DNA of 64,000 bases from Candidatus Rifleibacterium amylolyticum (GCA_009917695.1 JAACJG010000017.1:62001-126000), one strand, 5' to 3'; shown: positions 18,098 to 27,779, numbered from the stretch's first letter. Program-made: numbers and translations. Notes: generated from the sequence alone by a model not told the origin.

Positions 18098-18895
18098 ATG
18101 AAACGTCTTAACGGAACTGTAATATTTCAAGCTCTTATGACGCTGGCGATTTTTTCGCTGGTTTTGCCGGCCGTGCTTTTTGCGGCTGAATACAAAGTTG
18201 GCCCTTATACTCTCGATGTCGATGTGCGTTCGAGCCTGATGCAGGTTATTCCGCACGCTTATGTCAGGTGCCGGCTGAGCGGTAATACCATAAAAATATC
18301 GGCCTCAGCACCCGGATATGTCGCACAGACAGATGAAATTACGGTCAAGCCGGGTCAGCTGATTTATCCGGTTATTATCAGGCTGCCCGACAAAAAAGTC
18401 AGTCTCGAGGTGATGACCTTTGATTACAAACCAATCGTGTCGGCCTATTTCGACCGCTATCAGGGCGGCACCCCGACCGACGATTACGCGATCAACCTTT
18501 ATCTGCCGATAAAGAGCTGGCCGCACCCCAAGCCTCAAAACGTAAAAGTGAACCAGCCCGGCTATGGCTGGCCGATTCAGAAGACCTGCGAAATCAGCGT
18601 TTTTGCTGATTTTTATAAGGTACGCATGCTGGTCGATCGTGCTGTTTTAGATGATCCCAAGAATGAGCTGCTGATTTACGTAAATACTTCGGAAGAAATA
18701 AGTGTTGCAGCAGCTGAGCAGTGGTTACTGACGCTGGCGAGGCTCGAAGCGAACGACCGACAGATGGCAGAACAGCTGGCCGGGATTCTGGCAGCGGTAA
18801 TGCCTGTCGCCGAATTCAGCGTTTCGCCGCTTCCCCGCTCGATTGCAGCAGCTGTCACCCTTAAACGGCGCTTCAAAGAGCTGCACCGCGACTAA
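18098..18895 (+). CDS. Secreted protein with PEGA/carboxypeptidase-regulatory-like beta domain
   Basis: A 265-residue protein with a signal peptide (LMTLAIFSLVLPAVLFAAEY). After it comes a short beta domain, GNTIKISASAPGYVAQTDEI then TVKPGQLIYPVIIRLPD. This resembles PEGA or carboxypeptidase-regulatory-like repeats, in which a GY motif precedes a conserved valine strand. The C-terminal half is helical and unrecognised. A candidate promoter precedes it and GAAAGG lies upstream of the ATG. A surface or periplasmic role is likely; no enzyme motif is seen. Confidence 0.55.
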   Translation: MKRLNGTVIFQALMTLAIFSLVLPAVLFAAEYKVGPYTLDVDVRSSLMQVIPHAYVRCRLSGNTIKISASAPGYVAQTDEITVKPGQLIYPVIIRLPDKKVSLEVMTFDYKPIVSAYFDRYQGGTPTDDYAINLYLPIKSWPHPKPQNVKVNQPGYGWPIQKTCEISVFADFYKVRMLVDRAVLDDPKNELLIYVNTSEEISVAAAEQWLLTLARLEANDRQMAEQLAGILAAVMPVAEFSVSPLPRSIAAAVTLKRRFKELHRD

Positions 18896-19047
18896 CCTGC
18901 GACAACCGCCTGAATATTGCAGGAAGCCGGGATATTGGCTGCCCGCAACTCAGCTTTACCATAATTCATCGCTACTGGCGATATCATATTGCGGAATCTT
19001 CCAATTGCATTATGATTATTAAATACGGTCGGTACAAAGAGGTAATT

Positions 19048-20544
19048 ATGAATAAACGACATGCAATTAAGGCTTTGCTGGTCGTTCTGCTGGCGGCGGC
19101 GGTGAACCCGGCGGTGGCCTGGGGACCGGTCAGTCATATTTCGTTGTCTTATGAAGCCGGAGTGAAGAACGGGTTTCCAGTGAGCGATGATCTGCTGGGA
19201 GCTTATCTGGCCGGCTCGACTGAGCCTGATGTCGGTCTCGACGATGGCAAGAGCGAAGACTATGGCGTCTACCACAGTGAAGACTTCGCCAAGGCCATGG
19301 AAACCGTTGCAATGAGCAAGGAAAGCCCCGACCGCGAGATTCTGCTTGCCCGTGCGGCCGGCATGCGCAGTCACATGGCCGGCGACTCAGCGGCACACGG
19401 CAAAACCGGTTATGCTGAAGCCAAGATCATGTTTCCTGATATTCAGAGCGGCCTGCCCAAACATACAACCAACGAGCTTATCGTCGACATGATCATGTAC
19501 GATCGCAATAAAGAGGCTCTTAAAAAACAGAGCCTCAACTTTATCGATGTCGATACGCTTATAGAGATCCGCAAAGAATACAGTCGCATGACCGGCAAAG
19601 AACTCAAAAACGACCGTGATGCGCTCAAAAAAGAACTGCTCAATCATCGCGCCATGGTACTTACAGAACTGAGCCTGGCCCATCATCTTTCGAGCTCTGA
19701 CCCAGCCAAACTAAGCCAGATGAAAGAAGAATATTCGGATCTCAATCTCGGCACCACTGACGGAAATGGCGCCGACAAGGCCGTTGCCAGAATTGCCGAA
19801 CAGGCGAAATCCAGCGAAAACCTCAGCAGCTTCAAAACCACCAATAAAGGCTTTAAAATCAAGGATTACCTCAACAATTCACTGCTGGCAAAAAGCATGC
19901 AGGCACTCGAACGCGGCGCACTCAAGCTGACTAAATCGTCGGCGATACGTGATTCGCTTCAGAGTTTCGCAGTCGGCAAGGTAGAAGCCGGCAGAAACAA
20001 GGCTTTCGTCAATTTCGGCGTCAATCTGCTCAATAAAGATCTCAGCTTCAAGCAGGCGGTCGTGCTCGCCGGCAAGGCTACCAGCGGGTATCCCGAAGAC
20101 CAGGCTCAGAAGCTGGCTTATCTGGAGATCGAGGCCGAAGCTCTCAAAGCCCAGCGCGACAAGGCGCAGGCAGACTACAACAACCGTCCCTGGTGGAAAT
20201 TCTGGCTCTATTTCACCAACTCCGACAAAGAGAAATACGAAAAGCTCGAAGCTCAATATCAGGCAAAACTGCGTGAAATCGACACTATCCGCGCTCAGAT
20301 TGCAGCCGATGCGAGTGTCACTTTGGTTTCTGATGCTGATTATGCTGCCGCCGTCAGTGAATGTGCCGAAAAAGCTGCCCAGAGTGATACAGCAGCCGGA
20401 CTCGCCGACCTGCAGGCCGCCGTCGATGCTGCCTACAAAAAATATGTAGCCGCCGCCGAAACTCAGAATCAAGCTGCTGCCAAGGCCGCCGAGCAGGAAC
20501 TGAATCAGGCCAGGGAAAATCTCAAAGCCGCCATGCAGCACTGA
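19048..20544 (+). CDS. Secreted zinc-dependent phospholipase C-like protein with helical C-terminal extension
   Basis: The start is at MNKRHAIKALLVVLLAAA, with GAGG upstream; 498 residues. The signal peptide ends at AVA-WGPVSH, leaving Trp as the mature N-terminus. This is characteristic of zinc-dependent phospholipases C, where that residue's amino group binds zinc. Further candidate ligands are in AYLAGSTEPDVG (Asp), YGVYHSEDF (His), MRSHMAGDSAAHG (H-xxx-D-xxx-H) and KHTTNELIVDM (H..E). After about residue 220 the chain is helical and Ala/Lys/Glu-rich, with WWKFWLYF near 385. The catalytic half probably hydrolyses phospholipids outside the cytoplasm. The long extension is unusual for the family. 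TATGAT at 19011-19016 may be the -10. Confidence 0.72.
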   Translation: MNKRHAIKALLVVLLAAAVNPAVAWGPVSHISLSYEAGVKNGFPVSDDLLGAYLAGSTEPDVGLDDGKSEDYGVYHSEDFAKAMETVAMSKESPDREILLARAAGMRSHMAGDSAAHGKTGYAEAKIMFPDIQSGLPKHTTNELIVDMIMYDRNKEALKKQSLNFIDVDTLIEIRKEYSRMTGKELKNDRDALKKELLNHRAMVLTELSLAHHLSSSDPAKLSQMKEEYSDLNLGTTDGNGADKAVARIAEQAKSSENLSSFKTTNKGFKIKDYLNNSLLAKSMQALERGALKLTKSSAIRDSLQSFAVGKVEAGRNKAFVNFGVNLLNKDLSFKQAVVLAGKATSGYPEDQAQKLAYLEIEAEALKAQRDKAQADYNNRPWWKFWLYFTNSDKEKYEKLEAQYQAKLREIDTIRAQIAADASVTLVSDADYAAAVSECAEKAAQSDTAAGLADLQAAVDAAYKKYVAAAETQNQAAAKAAEQELNQARENLKAAMQH

Positions 20545-20579
20545 TAAACTCTTGCCGGCGTCTGCGAGAACCCACCGTA

Positions 20580-20610
20580 ACTGTTAGGAGACAACGGTCT
20601 CCAAAACAGT
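20580..20610. other. Strong intergenic stem-loop
   Basis: ACTGTT then GGAGAC, an AACG loop, GTCTCC, then AACAGT: a 12-bp stem interrupted by a small asymmetric bulge. There is no T-run after it, so it is not a typical terminator. It sits between the phospholipase-like gene and the Mut7-C gene and may act in mRNA end protection or read-through control. Confidence 0.5.
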
Positions 20611-20672
20611 CTCATCGCTCGTGTGATCTTGCTTACGGTATGCATGCGCCGTAGTGAGCGGGTTTGTATGAA

Positions 20673-21416
20673 ATGATAAAAGTTTTTATACGATTCTATG
20701 AAGAGCTCAACGACTTTATCAGGGCTGACTGGCGCAAGCAGCAGATCGAGCGTCAGCTGAGGCACCACACAACAACCAAAGATCTCATCGAGTCTTTTGG
20801 GGTGCCACATACCGAGGTCGATCTGATACTGGTCAATGGGGTCTCGGTCAATTTTGCGCATCGCGTCGCTGACGGAGATCTGATCAGCGTTTACCCGGTT
20901 TTTGAGTCTTTCGACATTTCAGAGGTTACGCGCCTGCAGGAAAGACCGCTGCGTGATTTGCGCTTCATCGCTGACTGCCATCTCGGCAAGCTTGCCGGCA
21001 AAATGCGCCTGCTTGGCTTCGATGTCGAGTACCGCAAAGATATCGGCGACGATGAACTCGCCGCAGCTGTATTAAACGACAGGAGAGTGCTGCTCAGTCG
21101 TGACCGCCGTCTGTTGATGCGCAGAATTATCGACCGGGGCTACCTTGTTCGTTCGCAGAACCCTGATGAACAAATCGCCGAAGTGATAAAAAGATTCGAT
21201 CTCGGCAGACAACTAAAGCCATTCACGCGTTGTGCCCACTGCAACGGCATTCTTGAACGGGTCGAAAAGGCGGCGGTGCTGCATCTGCTCGAACCAAAGA
21301 CGAAGCTGTATTTCGAAGACTTTTTTCAGTGCCAGTCGTGCCGACAGGTTTACTGGCAGGGCTCACACCTCAACGCCATAAAAGAGTTTATAAAGAAATT
21401 CACCGATGGCACCTGA
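20673..21416 (+). CDS. Mut7-C RNase-domain protein with N-terminal ubiquitin/ThiS-like domain
   Basis: A 247-residue protein. Residues 1-80 form a beta-grasp ThiS/MoaD-like domain (KVFIRFYEELNDFI, then DLILVNGVSVNFAHRVADGD and ISVYPVFE). Residues about 90-245 are a Mut7-C PIN-like domain: RFIADCHLGKLAGKMRLLGFD, VLLSRDRRLL, and a zinc ribbon with CAHCNG and CQSCRQVYWQGSH. This two-domain order is common in bacteria and archaea and is predicted to be an RNase. I chose ATG at 20673; a TTG three codons earlier is possible, but the GAGCGGG upstream fits the ATG better. A hairpin lies upstream. Confidence 0.88.
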   Translation: MIKVFIRFYEELNDFIRADWRKQQIERQLRHHTTTKDLIESFGVPHTEVDLILVNGVSVNFAHRVADGDLISVYPVFESFDISEVTRLQERPLRDLRFIADCHLGKLAGKMRLLGFDVEYRKDIGDDELAAAVLNDRRVLLSRDRRLLMRRIIDRGYLVRSQNPDEQIAEVIKRFDLGRQLKPFTRCAHCNGILERVEKAAVLHLLEPKTKLYFEDFFQCQSCRQVYWQGSHLNAIKEFIKKFTDGT

Positions 21417-21735
21417 TATCGGCATCAGATCTAATCCTATTCAAGGCTCCCTGAAAATTACTCAAAACGATGAGATTGCTTCGTCGCTATGCTCCTCGCA
21501 ATGACAGGAACAAACGGAGTGTTCAACATCATTTTATATAGCAATTCAAGCTGAACCATCCCCGGGCAAATATTCATGCTCGTGCTCAGCGAAGCGGTGC
21601 TCGTTATCGAAAAACAAAATCGATTACGATTACGCGCACGAGCACGGGAGCTGTTCAGGCCTTTCGATCTTCAATGAGCAAGATTTTAATTTCGTGATCC
21701 CGGGTATGATCACTTTAAAGCGCCATTATTCTCTA
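21417..21735. repeat. Intergenic region with two dispersed repeats
   Basis: This 319-base stretch between convergent genes has no gene. Positions 21471-21506 hold a CATTGCGAGGA-family copy (TGAGATTGCTTCGTCGC then GCTCCTCGCAATGACA). Positions 21581-21646 hold a GATTACG hairpin copy (CGTGCTCAGCGAAGCGGTGC, then ATCGATTACGATTACG and ACGAGCACG). Elsewhere I see nothing supportable. Confidence 0.7.
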
Positions 21736-24732
21736 TCAATCGAATTCGAGCAGCACGATAGAGACGTCGTCGCCCCATGAGGTGGTGCCGGTCAGCTTTT
21801 CAAGTTTGTCGTACAACGCCTCAATGGGATTGTCATCGTTCTTAACCTTTTCTGCAGTCATTCTTGCGAATTCCTTGTAGCCGATCATCTCGCCATCAGG
21901 CAGTAGAGCCTCGACCCAGCCGTCTGTATAGAAAACAATCGCGCTCTTTCTGCCAATATTCTTCTGAACACCAGGAATTTTAAGGCTTTTGGTAGCACCC
22001 AACGGAAAAGCGTTCAGTTCGATGAAATCATGATCACCTTCTGGTTTGACATGTATCAACGCCGGGTGCCCGGCGCCGGCGAGAGCGAAATCACCGCTGC
22101 GCGAATCGATGCGCATCAGCATGATGGAACTCATGCGCAAACGCTTGAGAATCGGCAGCAGATGCTGGTTGATAGTGGTCAGCAATTCCTGCGGAGTCCG
22201 ATTTGCCTGCCTGACGACAAGCGGAATAGCACTCGAAATCATGGCAACAACCACAGCTGCAGCAAGGCCGTGCCCGGTAACATCACCAATGCAAACATAA
22301 ACATGGTTTTCGTCATGGGGATCGACAAAATAATCGTAGAAGTCGCCGCCAACCTGTTCCATCATTACTGAGCGACCGGTAACGCGAAGGCGACCGAGAC
22401 TCAGACTGTCGGTTGGAAAAAGACCTTCCTGAAGAGCATGTGCCAGGTTAAGCTGGTCAAGACCTTCTTTTACCTGTCCGAACAACAGAGTGAGCTCGAG
22501 CAGTTCACCAACTGCGTTGTTGATGACCGGCAACCGACGTCCTGCTTTGAACAGCGGTTCAACTGCTGTTTCAAGTTCGCCGACCGGTTGCAGTAGAAAA
22601 CGCCTGAGAATATAGATTCCCAGCATTATCCAGAGAGTGCCAGGCAGCATGGCAGCAGCCAGTGCAGCAGCAAGCTGTCTGCTGTCACTCTCTACGCTGG
22701 CGAGAGGCCTGGAACGAGCTATTACCAAGTGTTCCATCGCCTCGGAACACTTCAGCAGATAGAGATTTCTTGTCCCATCCTGGCTTTCGGCAATAAATCG
22801 ACAGCATTCACCAGGATTTTCGAGACCGTTGGCAATTGCTGTCATTGCTCTGGGAGCCGTTTTTGAAGCAAAATCAAGTCCCTCGACATCGCGGTTGAAA
22901 AAGTATGACGCACTGCCATCGTCATCGGCACGGGCCCTTTCTATCAATTTCAGAACAAGCGCAAAAGTGAAATGACCGGCGCGCCAGTGCAGCAGCAGAA
23001 AGTTCATCAGATCATTTTCCTGATCACTGAGTATAAAGGTGTAATTAACGATTTTTTCTGATCCTGACACCACACGGGTTAGTTTGCCAAGATCTGCCAT
23101 GGTTTCGTTAACGTAATCCTCTTCATCAACACCGGCCGCAGCGGCCATGACCGACATGGTTCTGCCCTGCTCGCTGATCGTCACCGCGGTAGAACGCTGT
23201 TCGATGATGCGACGGCACACGCTGGTCGCCAGTCCCGACAAAAGCTTGTCGATAACCGGGTCGTTCTTGTCGCCAACCCTGTAGCGATCAGGACCCAGCA
23301 AGTGGCTTAGAATCTGCTCTTCACTAATCAGGCCATTCTCGCCGCCCTTAAGCCGAAACAAACTCTGATACAGCTCTTCGATTTTGCCGCCACGATTGGT
23401 TACCCTCTGCAGAAACCACTTGCGCAGATGTTCAGGGCGTCTGGCAATATATGTATAAGTTGGTCTGAACTGAAACCAGGTCGGCGACAGCTTTTTGCCG
23501 TCCTGCGTAAAAACATAGAGATAACCGAGGTTCCATCTACCTGAATTAACCTGCTCACACCATTCAAGAACACTTTGCTGGCTGGAAAAAGGGCGCTGTG
23601 TCTGCAGATACTGCGTGATTTCGTGCTGTTTCGAGAATGTGTAGGTGCGGAATTCATTTTCAAGGCTCTCGATCTCGTGTGAAAGCTGCGAATATCTGCT
23701 GTTCAGGGCATTCGAACTGCCGGAATACATTTCAAGATACCCGATGAGCAACAGCCCCAGCAGCGGCAGTCCAATCGCCGGACCGAGAAACAGTAACAAC
23801 CCCGCCCGCAGAGATTGCGAATCGACCGGAAAATTTGTTCTTTCAATTCTCGCAAAACCCGCCAGCCATGAAATGCTTAGCAACACCAGAGCAAGGACAG
23901 AAAGAATCTCCCAAGCCAGCAGCGACAGCGAAAAAGGCGCGCGCAGAACCAGTAGATTCTCTTCAAGGCCAACCGTCTGATAGACATACCGATAGTCACT
24001 GCCAACCCCGGTTTCATCAGGGCTCAAATTCCAGTAAGCAAGATTATGCCGCCATTCAGCTGCAGATGACTCTGAAAGCATTTTCCACAAGCTTTTCGAG
24101 TCGTGTTGAACCTGCACAAAAAAATGACCCATGGCCTTCTGCCAGTCTACCGAATTCTGTTCAAAAAGCAGGATATACGAGTATTGACGCTCAGCAATCG
24201 TCTGCAGACCCTGACATACCCACCAGTCGTTTTCAGGTAACGGCAGACTGTAGATAAAATCACGGCGTGGCATTGTGTAGAGCAGGTGCCCAGGCAGGTC
24301 AATAAAATCTGTTTTGACCCTGATTTTTGTATCCATCATGGGAATAAGGCTGTCGGCAAACAGCATCTGCAACAGTGGTGCGAAATCGCCGGCCAGGCTG
24401 CCGCTTTTCTGGCCTTGAGCTGCGACAAAAAGACAGGGGTTTGTTACGCCCTGTTCGACAAGACTCGCGCTGACCAGTTTATGCCATGTGCTGATATTGT
24501 CAGCCGCGATCGCCTGTTTGCAGGCAGCCCGCCATATCACCGACAATCTTGCCGCCGTCGATTTGATTCTCAGCAGTTTTTCGGCATCAAAACGCAGGGT
24601 ATCAGATAATACTTCACGTTCATAGTTTCGCCTGATCGCCGAACTCTGCCAGATACCGACAGCCAGAAACAGCGCAAACGGCAGCCACAGAAGAATGCCG
24701 GCAAACACGCGAAACTTCTGGTGTCTGACCAT
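21736..24732 (-). CDS. Membrane-bound SpoIIE-family serine phosphatase (active-site complete)
   Basis: A 998-residue protein. It has an N-terminal hydrophobic segment (GILLWLPFALFLAVGIW) and an extracytoplasmic part to about residue 270. Two further membrane segments follow (SLLAWEILSVLALVLLSISW and AGLLLFLGPAIGLPLLGLLL), then a second large sensory part. One more segment lies near 705 (AALAAAMLPGTLWIMLGIYI). The C-terminal PP2C/SpoIIE domain has QVGGDFYDYF, IGDVTGHGLA near 815, AGAGHPAL, FYTDGWVEA and WGDDVSIVLL, so all metal-binding Asp residues are present. It should dephosphorylate a serine on an anti-anti-sigma-type partner. Its ATG overlaps the stop of the paralogue upstream (TAATG). 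Confidence 0.88.
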   Translation of the reverse strand: MVRHQKFRVFAGILLWLPFALFLAVGIWQSSAIRRNYEREVLSDTLRFDAEKLLRIKSTAARLSVIWRAACKQAIAADNISTWHKLVSASLVEQGVTNPCLFVAAQGQKSGSLAGDFAPLLQMLFADSLIPMMDTKIRVKTDFIDLPGHLLYTMPRRDFIYSLPLPENDWWVCQGLQTIAERQYSYILLFEQNSVDWQKAMGHFFVQVQHDSKSLWKMLSESSAAEWRHNLAYWNLSPDETGVGSDYRYVYQTVGLEENLLVLRAPFSLSLLAWEILSVLALVLLSISWLAGFARIERTNFPVDSQSLRAGLLLFLGPAIGLPLLGLLLIGYLEMYSGSSNALNSRYSQLSHEIESLENEFRTYTFSKQHEITQYLQTQRPFSSQQSVLEWCEQVNSGRWNLGYLYVFTQDGKKLSPTWFQFRPTYTYIARRPEHLRKWFLQRVTNRGGKIEELYQSLFRLKGGENGLISEEQILSHLLGPDRYRVGDKNDPVIDKLLSGLATSVCRRIIEQRSTAVTISEQGRTMSVMAAAAGVDEEDYVNETMADLGKLTRVVSGSEKIVNYTFILSDQENDLMNFLLLHWRAGHFTFALVLKLIERARADDDGSASYFFNRDVEGLDFASKTAPRAMTAIANGLENPGECCRFIAESQDGTRNLYLLKCSEAMEHLVIARSRPLASVESDSRQLAAALAAAMLPGTLWIMLGIYILRRFLLQPVGELETAVEPLFKAGRRLPVINNAVGELLELTLLFGQVKEGLDQLNLAHALQEGLFPTDSLSLGRLRVTGRSVMMEQVGGDFYDYFVDPHDENHVYVCIGDVTGHGLAAAVVVAMISSAIPLVVRQANRTPQELLTTINQHLLPILKRLRMSSIMLMRIDSRSGDFALAGAGHPALIHVKPEGDHDFIELNAFPLGATKSLKIPGVQKNIGRKSAIVFYTDGWVEALLPDGEMIGYKEFARMTAEKVKNDDNPIEALYDKLEKLTGTTSWGDDVSIVLLEFD

Positions 24733-27533
24733 TACGATGTTCTCCTGAGTATGACCAGTGAGCGGTCTTCATCGGCATCCCCGCCGCCAGTTTCGCTGTA
24801 TGTCAGACGCTGCCAGAGAGCATCGAGTTCAGGCGGAGTCGCCATACCGGGATTGGCAGCAATTTCAGCGGCCAGCCTGACACGACCGTCAGCAGCCGAC
24901 TCAGAGGCGAACAGCTTGAGTCCGCCCGATGTCGCAAAAAGCAGATATGAGCCGGCTGTAAGTGTTACCTTATGGCTGCAGATAGCCGGAGGTTGTATCT
25001 GGCCAAGCGGTTTCGAGTCGTCGTCAAGCGATGACACATCGGAGCCGGTAATGAGAAGAGGTGCATTATGGCCGGCATTGGCTATTTTCATGCTGCCATC
25101 GTCTTTTGCAATCAGGCACAAAAATCTGATCTGCTGGTCGTATTTTTTGTCGCGCATGAAAAAATCGTTGAGTGCCCGCAGAATATCTGCCGGATCAGCA
25201 TGATCAGGGCCGGCCATCGAGATGAACATCTTGATGCGGGCGCCCAGCAACGTAGCCGGAATCGGCTTGCCGGAAATTTCACCTATGCAGAACAGCAGGC
25301 GATTTTCTGAGAGAGGCAGAGCTTCGATGTAATCGCGGCCAAGAAACCTGCCGGGCAGAAAAAATGATTCAAGCTGAATGCTGCCGACGACTTCTTTTCC
25401 CTCGAATACCAGCTTCTTACGTAATGGTTGAGCATTGTAAATCTCGGCGAAAGTATGGGCAGCCTGCTTGAGCCCCGAGAAAATATGGCCTTCTGAGCTG
25501 GTTTCAGTTTTCAGAAGCCGGTCGAACTCGTGATTTTTAATGCCGGCCAGGGCTTTTGCCAGCCGTCTGACCGAAAACGCCAGATTACTCGCAATGAAAA
25601 TGGCCGACAGTGTGGCTATAGAAAATGAAAATGCCACAAACAGCATGATGAACGAAACAATACGATGATTGCTCTGTTCAATTGGTTTTAACGGCGTGGC
25701 TCCGAGCAGCACGACATCACCCATGTTGCGGGCATGAATGCCGGTAACCAGGCAGTTGCCCGTGCCCGGCAGGTTGATGACTCGATCGACAGTTCGTTTG
25801 AGGCGCCAGACTTCTTCGCTCAGCATCAGCAGATCAGCGTTCAGCAGCAGCTGGTCAGGCATGCTCGAACGTGGCCCCCCAGTGCTCATTTCTACAATTC
25901 CGAGGCGTATATCGCTTCGCTTTTGCGCCAGAACTGTCAGATAATTTCTGAATACCTGTTCTGGATCGAGAAACGCGACAAGAAATCTTGTGGTTTTCGG
26001 CTTATCATGGCCTCTTACGAAAGACAGATAGATGTTCCGCTGATATCCGACCCAGTTCAGCTCTACTATTCTGCCAAGATTCTTCAAAACGCTGTGCGAG
26101 AACGATCTGACATAACTCAGATTGAAAGTTGAGTCGGCTTTTTTCGGGGGAATATTGTTCAAATGGGCCACAACATTAGTTACCAGGAATCCGGCAATTT
26201 CGCGCAAAGTTCTTCTGCGTTCAGGAATCTCGGCGAATTTCTCGACAACCTCGCCGGCTTCGTTCATCAGATAAACGGCTTCAGCCATACCGCCAAGCTT
26301 CGCAATCAGCTTGTCATTCCTCTCAGCAGGCGCAGACGCATCGGCAAGATTTCTCTGCACCGAATTGAGAAGCCCGGCAAGACCTGCTCTATGTCTGATC
26401 AGCCCACGATCGATATCATCGAGCGCGCGCTCGATCGTCCGGTGCTGTTGTCTTACCGTATTCTGCGTCGAAGTCTGCAGATAATCGAAACACCATTGCG
26501 AAAACAGCGCCAGCACCGGTATCATCGCCAGCAGAATGGCAGCAGTCATGACTCGACGCAACGATATGTCGGCCCGTCTTACCACCAGCAGGTATCTGCC
26601 TATAAATGCAGCCAGCATAAGAAAACTGCATTGAACCAGCACTGTCAGCAGCTTCCAGCGGTCGAGTAAACTTTTGTAATAGCCTTCGACCTTGACGTTC
26701 CGGCGCAATTCTATACTCAGACCGTTTTTTATGAATGCCTTCTCTTCTATCCAACCGGTCTGAAAAGCCTTGGTGGGAAAGGGTCGGCGGTCGGCTGCTT
26801 CTTGAGAAGCTCTTTTCAGCGCCAGGCGATAATGCCCTGGTAGCGCCGATCGAACGCTGCGCATGACTTCCTGAATTAGATTACCTTCTGCCTGCGGTGA
26901 AGCTTTGACCAGCACCACAATATGCGCGATCTTACTGCTCAACGGAGCAGCCTTGTCAGCATTCGGGAAAAGCCGCCACCAGCCGGCATGCGAATATCTG
27001 CTGCAGCCCTTGAGTTCGATCAGGGTTTCCGGGCTACGGCTGATTGTCGCAAGGGCCTTGCGCTTGCCGATAAAGGCCCCCGAAAGAGCGTTGCTGCGAC
27101 TTTCGGTCATGCCTTCAGGGTGCAGGAGATAAGACATGACCTGCTCAGAAACAGCTGCCTTTTCAAGAAGAAAGCCTTCAACAGCGACTCTTTTGCCAGC
27201 TGGCGAGTAAAAGAGAAAACTCGCCTTTTCAGATAATGGCCGCAGCAGATCGAAGGCGTAAGCGTTTTCGTTTTTACGCAACATTTCGGCAGCCTGCCGC
27301 AGAATGAAAGGGTAATAGGTCTCTGAGGCGCTGAATCTGGCAACTTTCTGAACGATCAGTGCCATCTGGCCGCGTTCATGGGTTTCCCAGTCCTGCATCA
27401 CCTGGCGATACTTCTTTTCGAACCATTGCGAAATGACAAGGCTCGTGGCAAAAATGAGAACGGCGACGAACAAAAGCACTACACCCGGCTTTTTAAATAC
27501 TGCATCCGGAATTGTCGTCGAATTGGAAGACAT
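24732..27533 (-). CDS. Membrane-bound SpoIIE-family paralogue with altered metal ligands
   Basis: I start at MSSNSTTIPDAVFKKPG (933 residues), because the extra upstream codons to 27623 lie in a dispersed repeat. No good Shine-Dalgarno is visible. The layout mirrors the downstream paralogue: N-terminal membrane segment, sensory part, membrane pairs near 295-350 and 640, then a SpoIIE-like domain. Motifs are degenerate. GD-x-TGHG is GEISGKP near 751, the TDG motif is TSGGLKL near 868, and the end is DEDRSLVIL. Two metal-ligand Asp residues are therefore replaced by Glu and Ser. It may be a pseudo-phosphatase that regulates its coupled partner (inference). Confidence 0.82.
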   Translation of the reverse strand: MSSNSTTIPDAVFKKPGVVLLFVAVLIFATSLVISQWFEKKYRQVMQDWETHERGQMALIVQKVARFSASETYYPFILRQAAEMLRKNENAYAFDLLRPLSEKASFLFYSPAGKRVAVEGFLLEKAAVSEQVMSYLLHPEGMTESRSNALSGAFIGKRKALATISRSPETLIELKGCSRYSHAGWWRLFPNADKAAPLSSKIAHIVVLVKASPQAEGNLIQEVMRSVRSALPGHYRLALKRASQEAADRRPFPTKAFQTGWIEEKAFIKNGLSIELRRNVKVEGYYKSLLDRWKLLTVLVQCSFLMLAAFIGRYLLVVRRADISLRRVMTAAILLAMIPVLALFSQWCFDYLQTSTQNTVRQQHRTIERALDDIDRGLIRHRAGLAGLLNSVQRNLADASAPAERNDKLIAKLGGMAEAVYLMNEAGEVVEKFAEIPERRRTLREIAGFLVTNVVAHLNNIPPKKADSTFNLSYVRSFSHSVLKNLGRIVELNWVGYQRNIYLSFVRGHDKPKTTRFLVAFLDPEQVFRNYLTVLAQKRSDIRLGIVEMSTGGPRSSMPDQLLLNADLLMLSEEVWRLKRTVDRVINLPGTGNCLVTGIHARNMGDVVLLGATPLKPIEQSNHRIVSFIMLFVAFSFSIATLSAIFIASNLAFSVRRLAKALAGIKNHEFDRLLKTETSSEGHIFSGLKQAAHTFAEIYNAQPLRKKLVFEGKEVVGSIQLESFFLPGRFLGRDYIEALPLSENRLLFCIGEISGKPIPATLLGARIKMFISMAGPDHADPADILRALNDFFMRDKKYDQQIRFLCLIAKDDGSMKIANAGHNAPLLITGSDVSSLDDDSKPLGQIQPPAICSHKVTLTAGSYLLFATSGGLKLFASESAADGRVRLAAEIAANPGMATPPELDALWQRLTYSETGGGDADEDRSLVILRRTS

Positions 27534-27576
27534 ATATTGAATATACGCTATGAAAGTTGCCTGAGCAACTCTAACC

Positions 27577-27755
27577 GTCATTGCGAGGAGGGCGCAAGCC
27601 CGACGCGGCAATCTCACAGACAAAAGGATTAGCTCAGAGCTGGCTTTTTGGCCATGGATGGCCTAATACATTTGCGCCACAGGAATGGCGCTCTAATGTG
27701 ATGTCTGCGGCATACTGCTTCGGCCGCTACGATCCTCGCAATGAGGATTTTTAAA
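27577..27755. repeat. Dispersed CATTGCGAGGA-family repeat, copy 3 (composite)
   Basis: The region begins CGTCATTGCGAGGAGGGC and ends GATCCTCGCAATGAGGA, so the outer ends are inverted relative to each other. Inside are AGCTCAGAGCTGGCTT, the inverse of a segment at 985-1000, and ATGTCTGCGGCATACTGCTT, related to the inverse of 970-985. It is non-coding and lies upstream of the SpoIIE paralogue pair. The start of the longer reading frame there is translated repeat. Confidence 0.6.
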
Positions 27756-27779
27756 CACACATTCAACTTTGACAGACCA

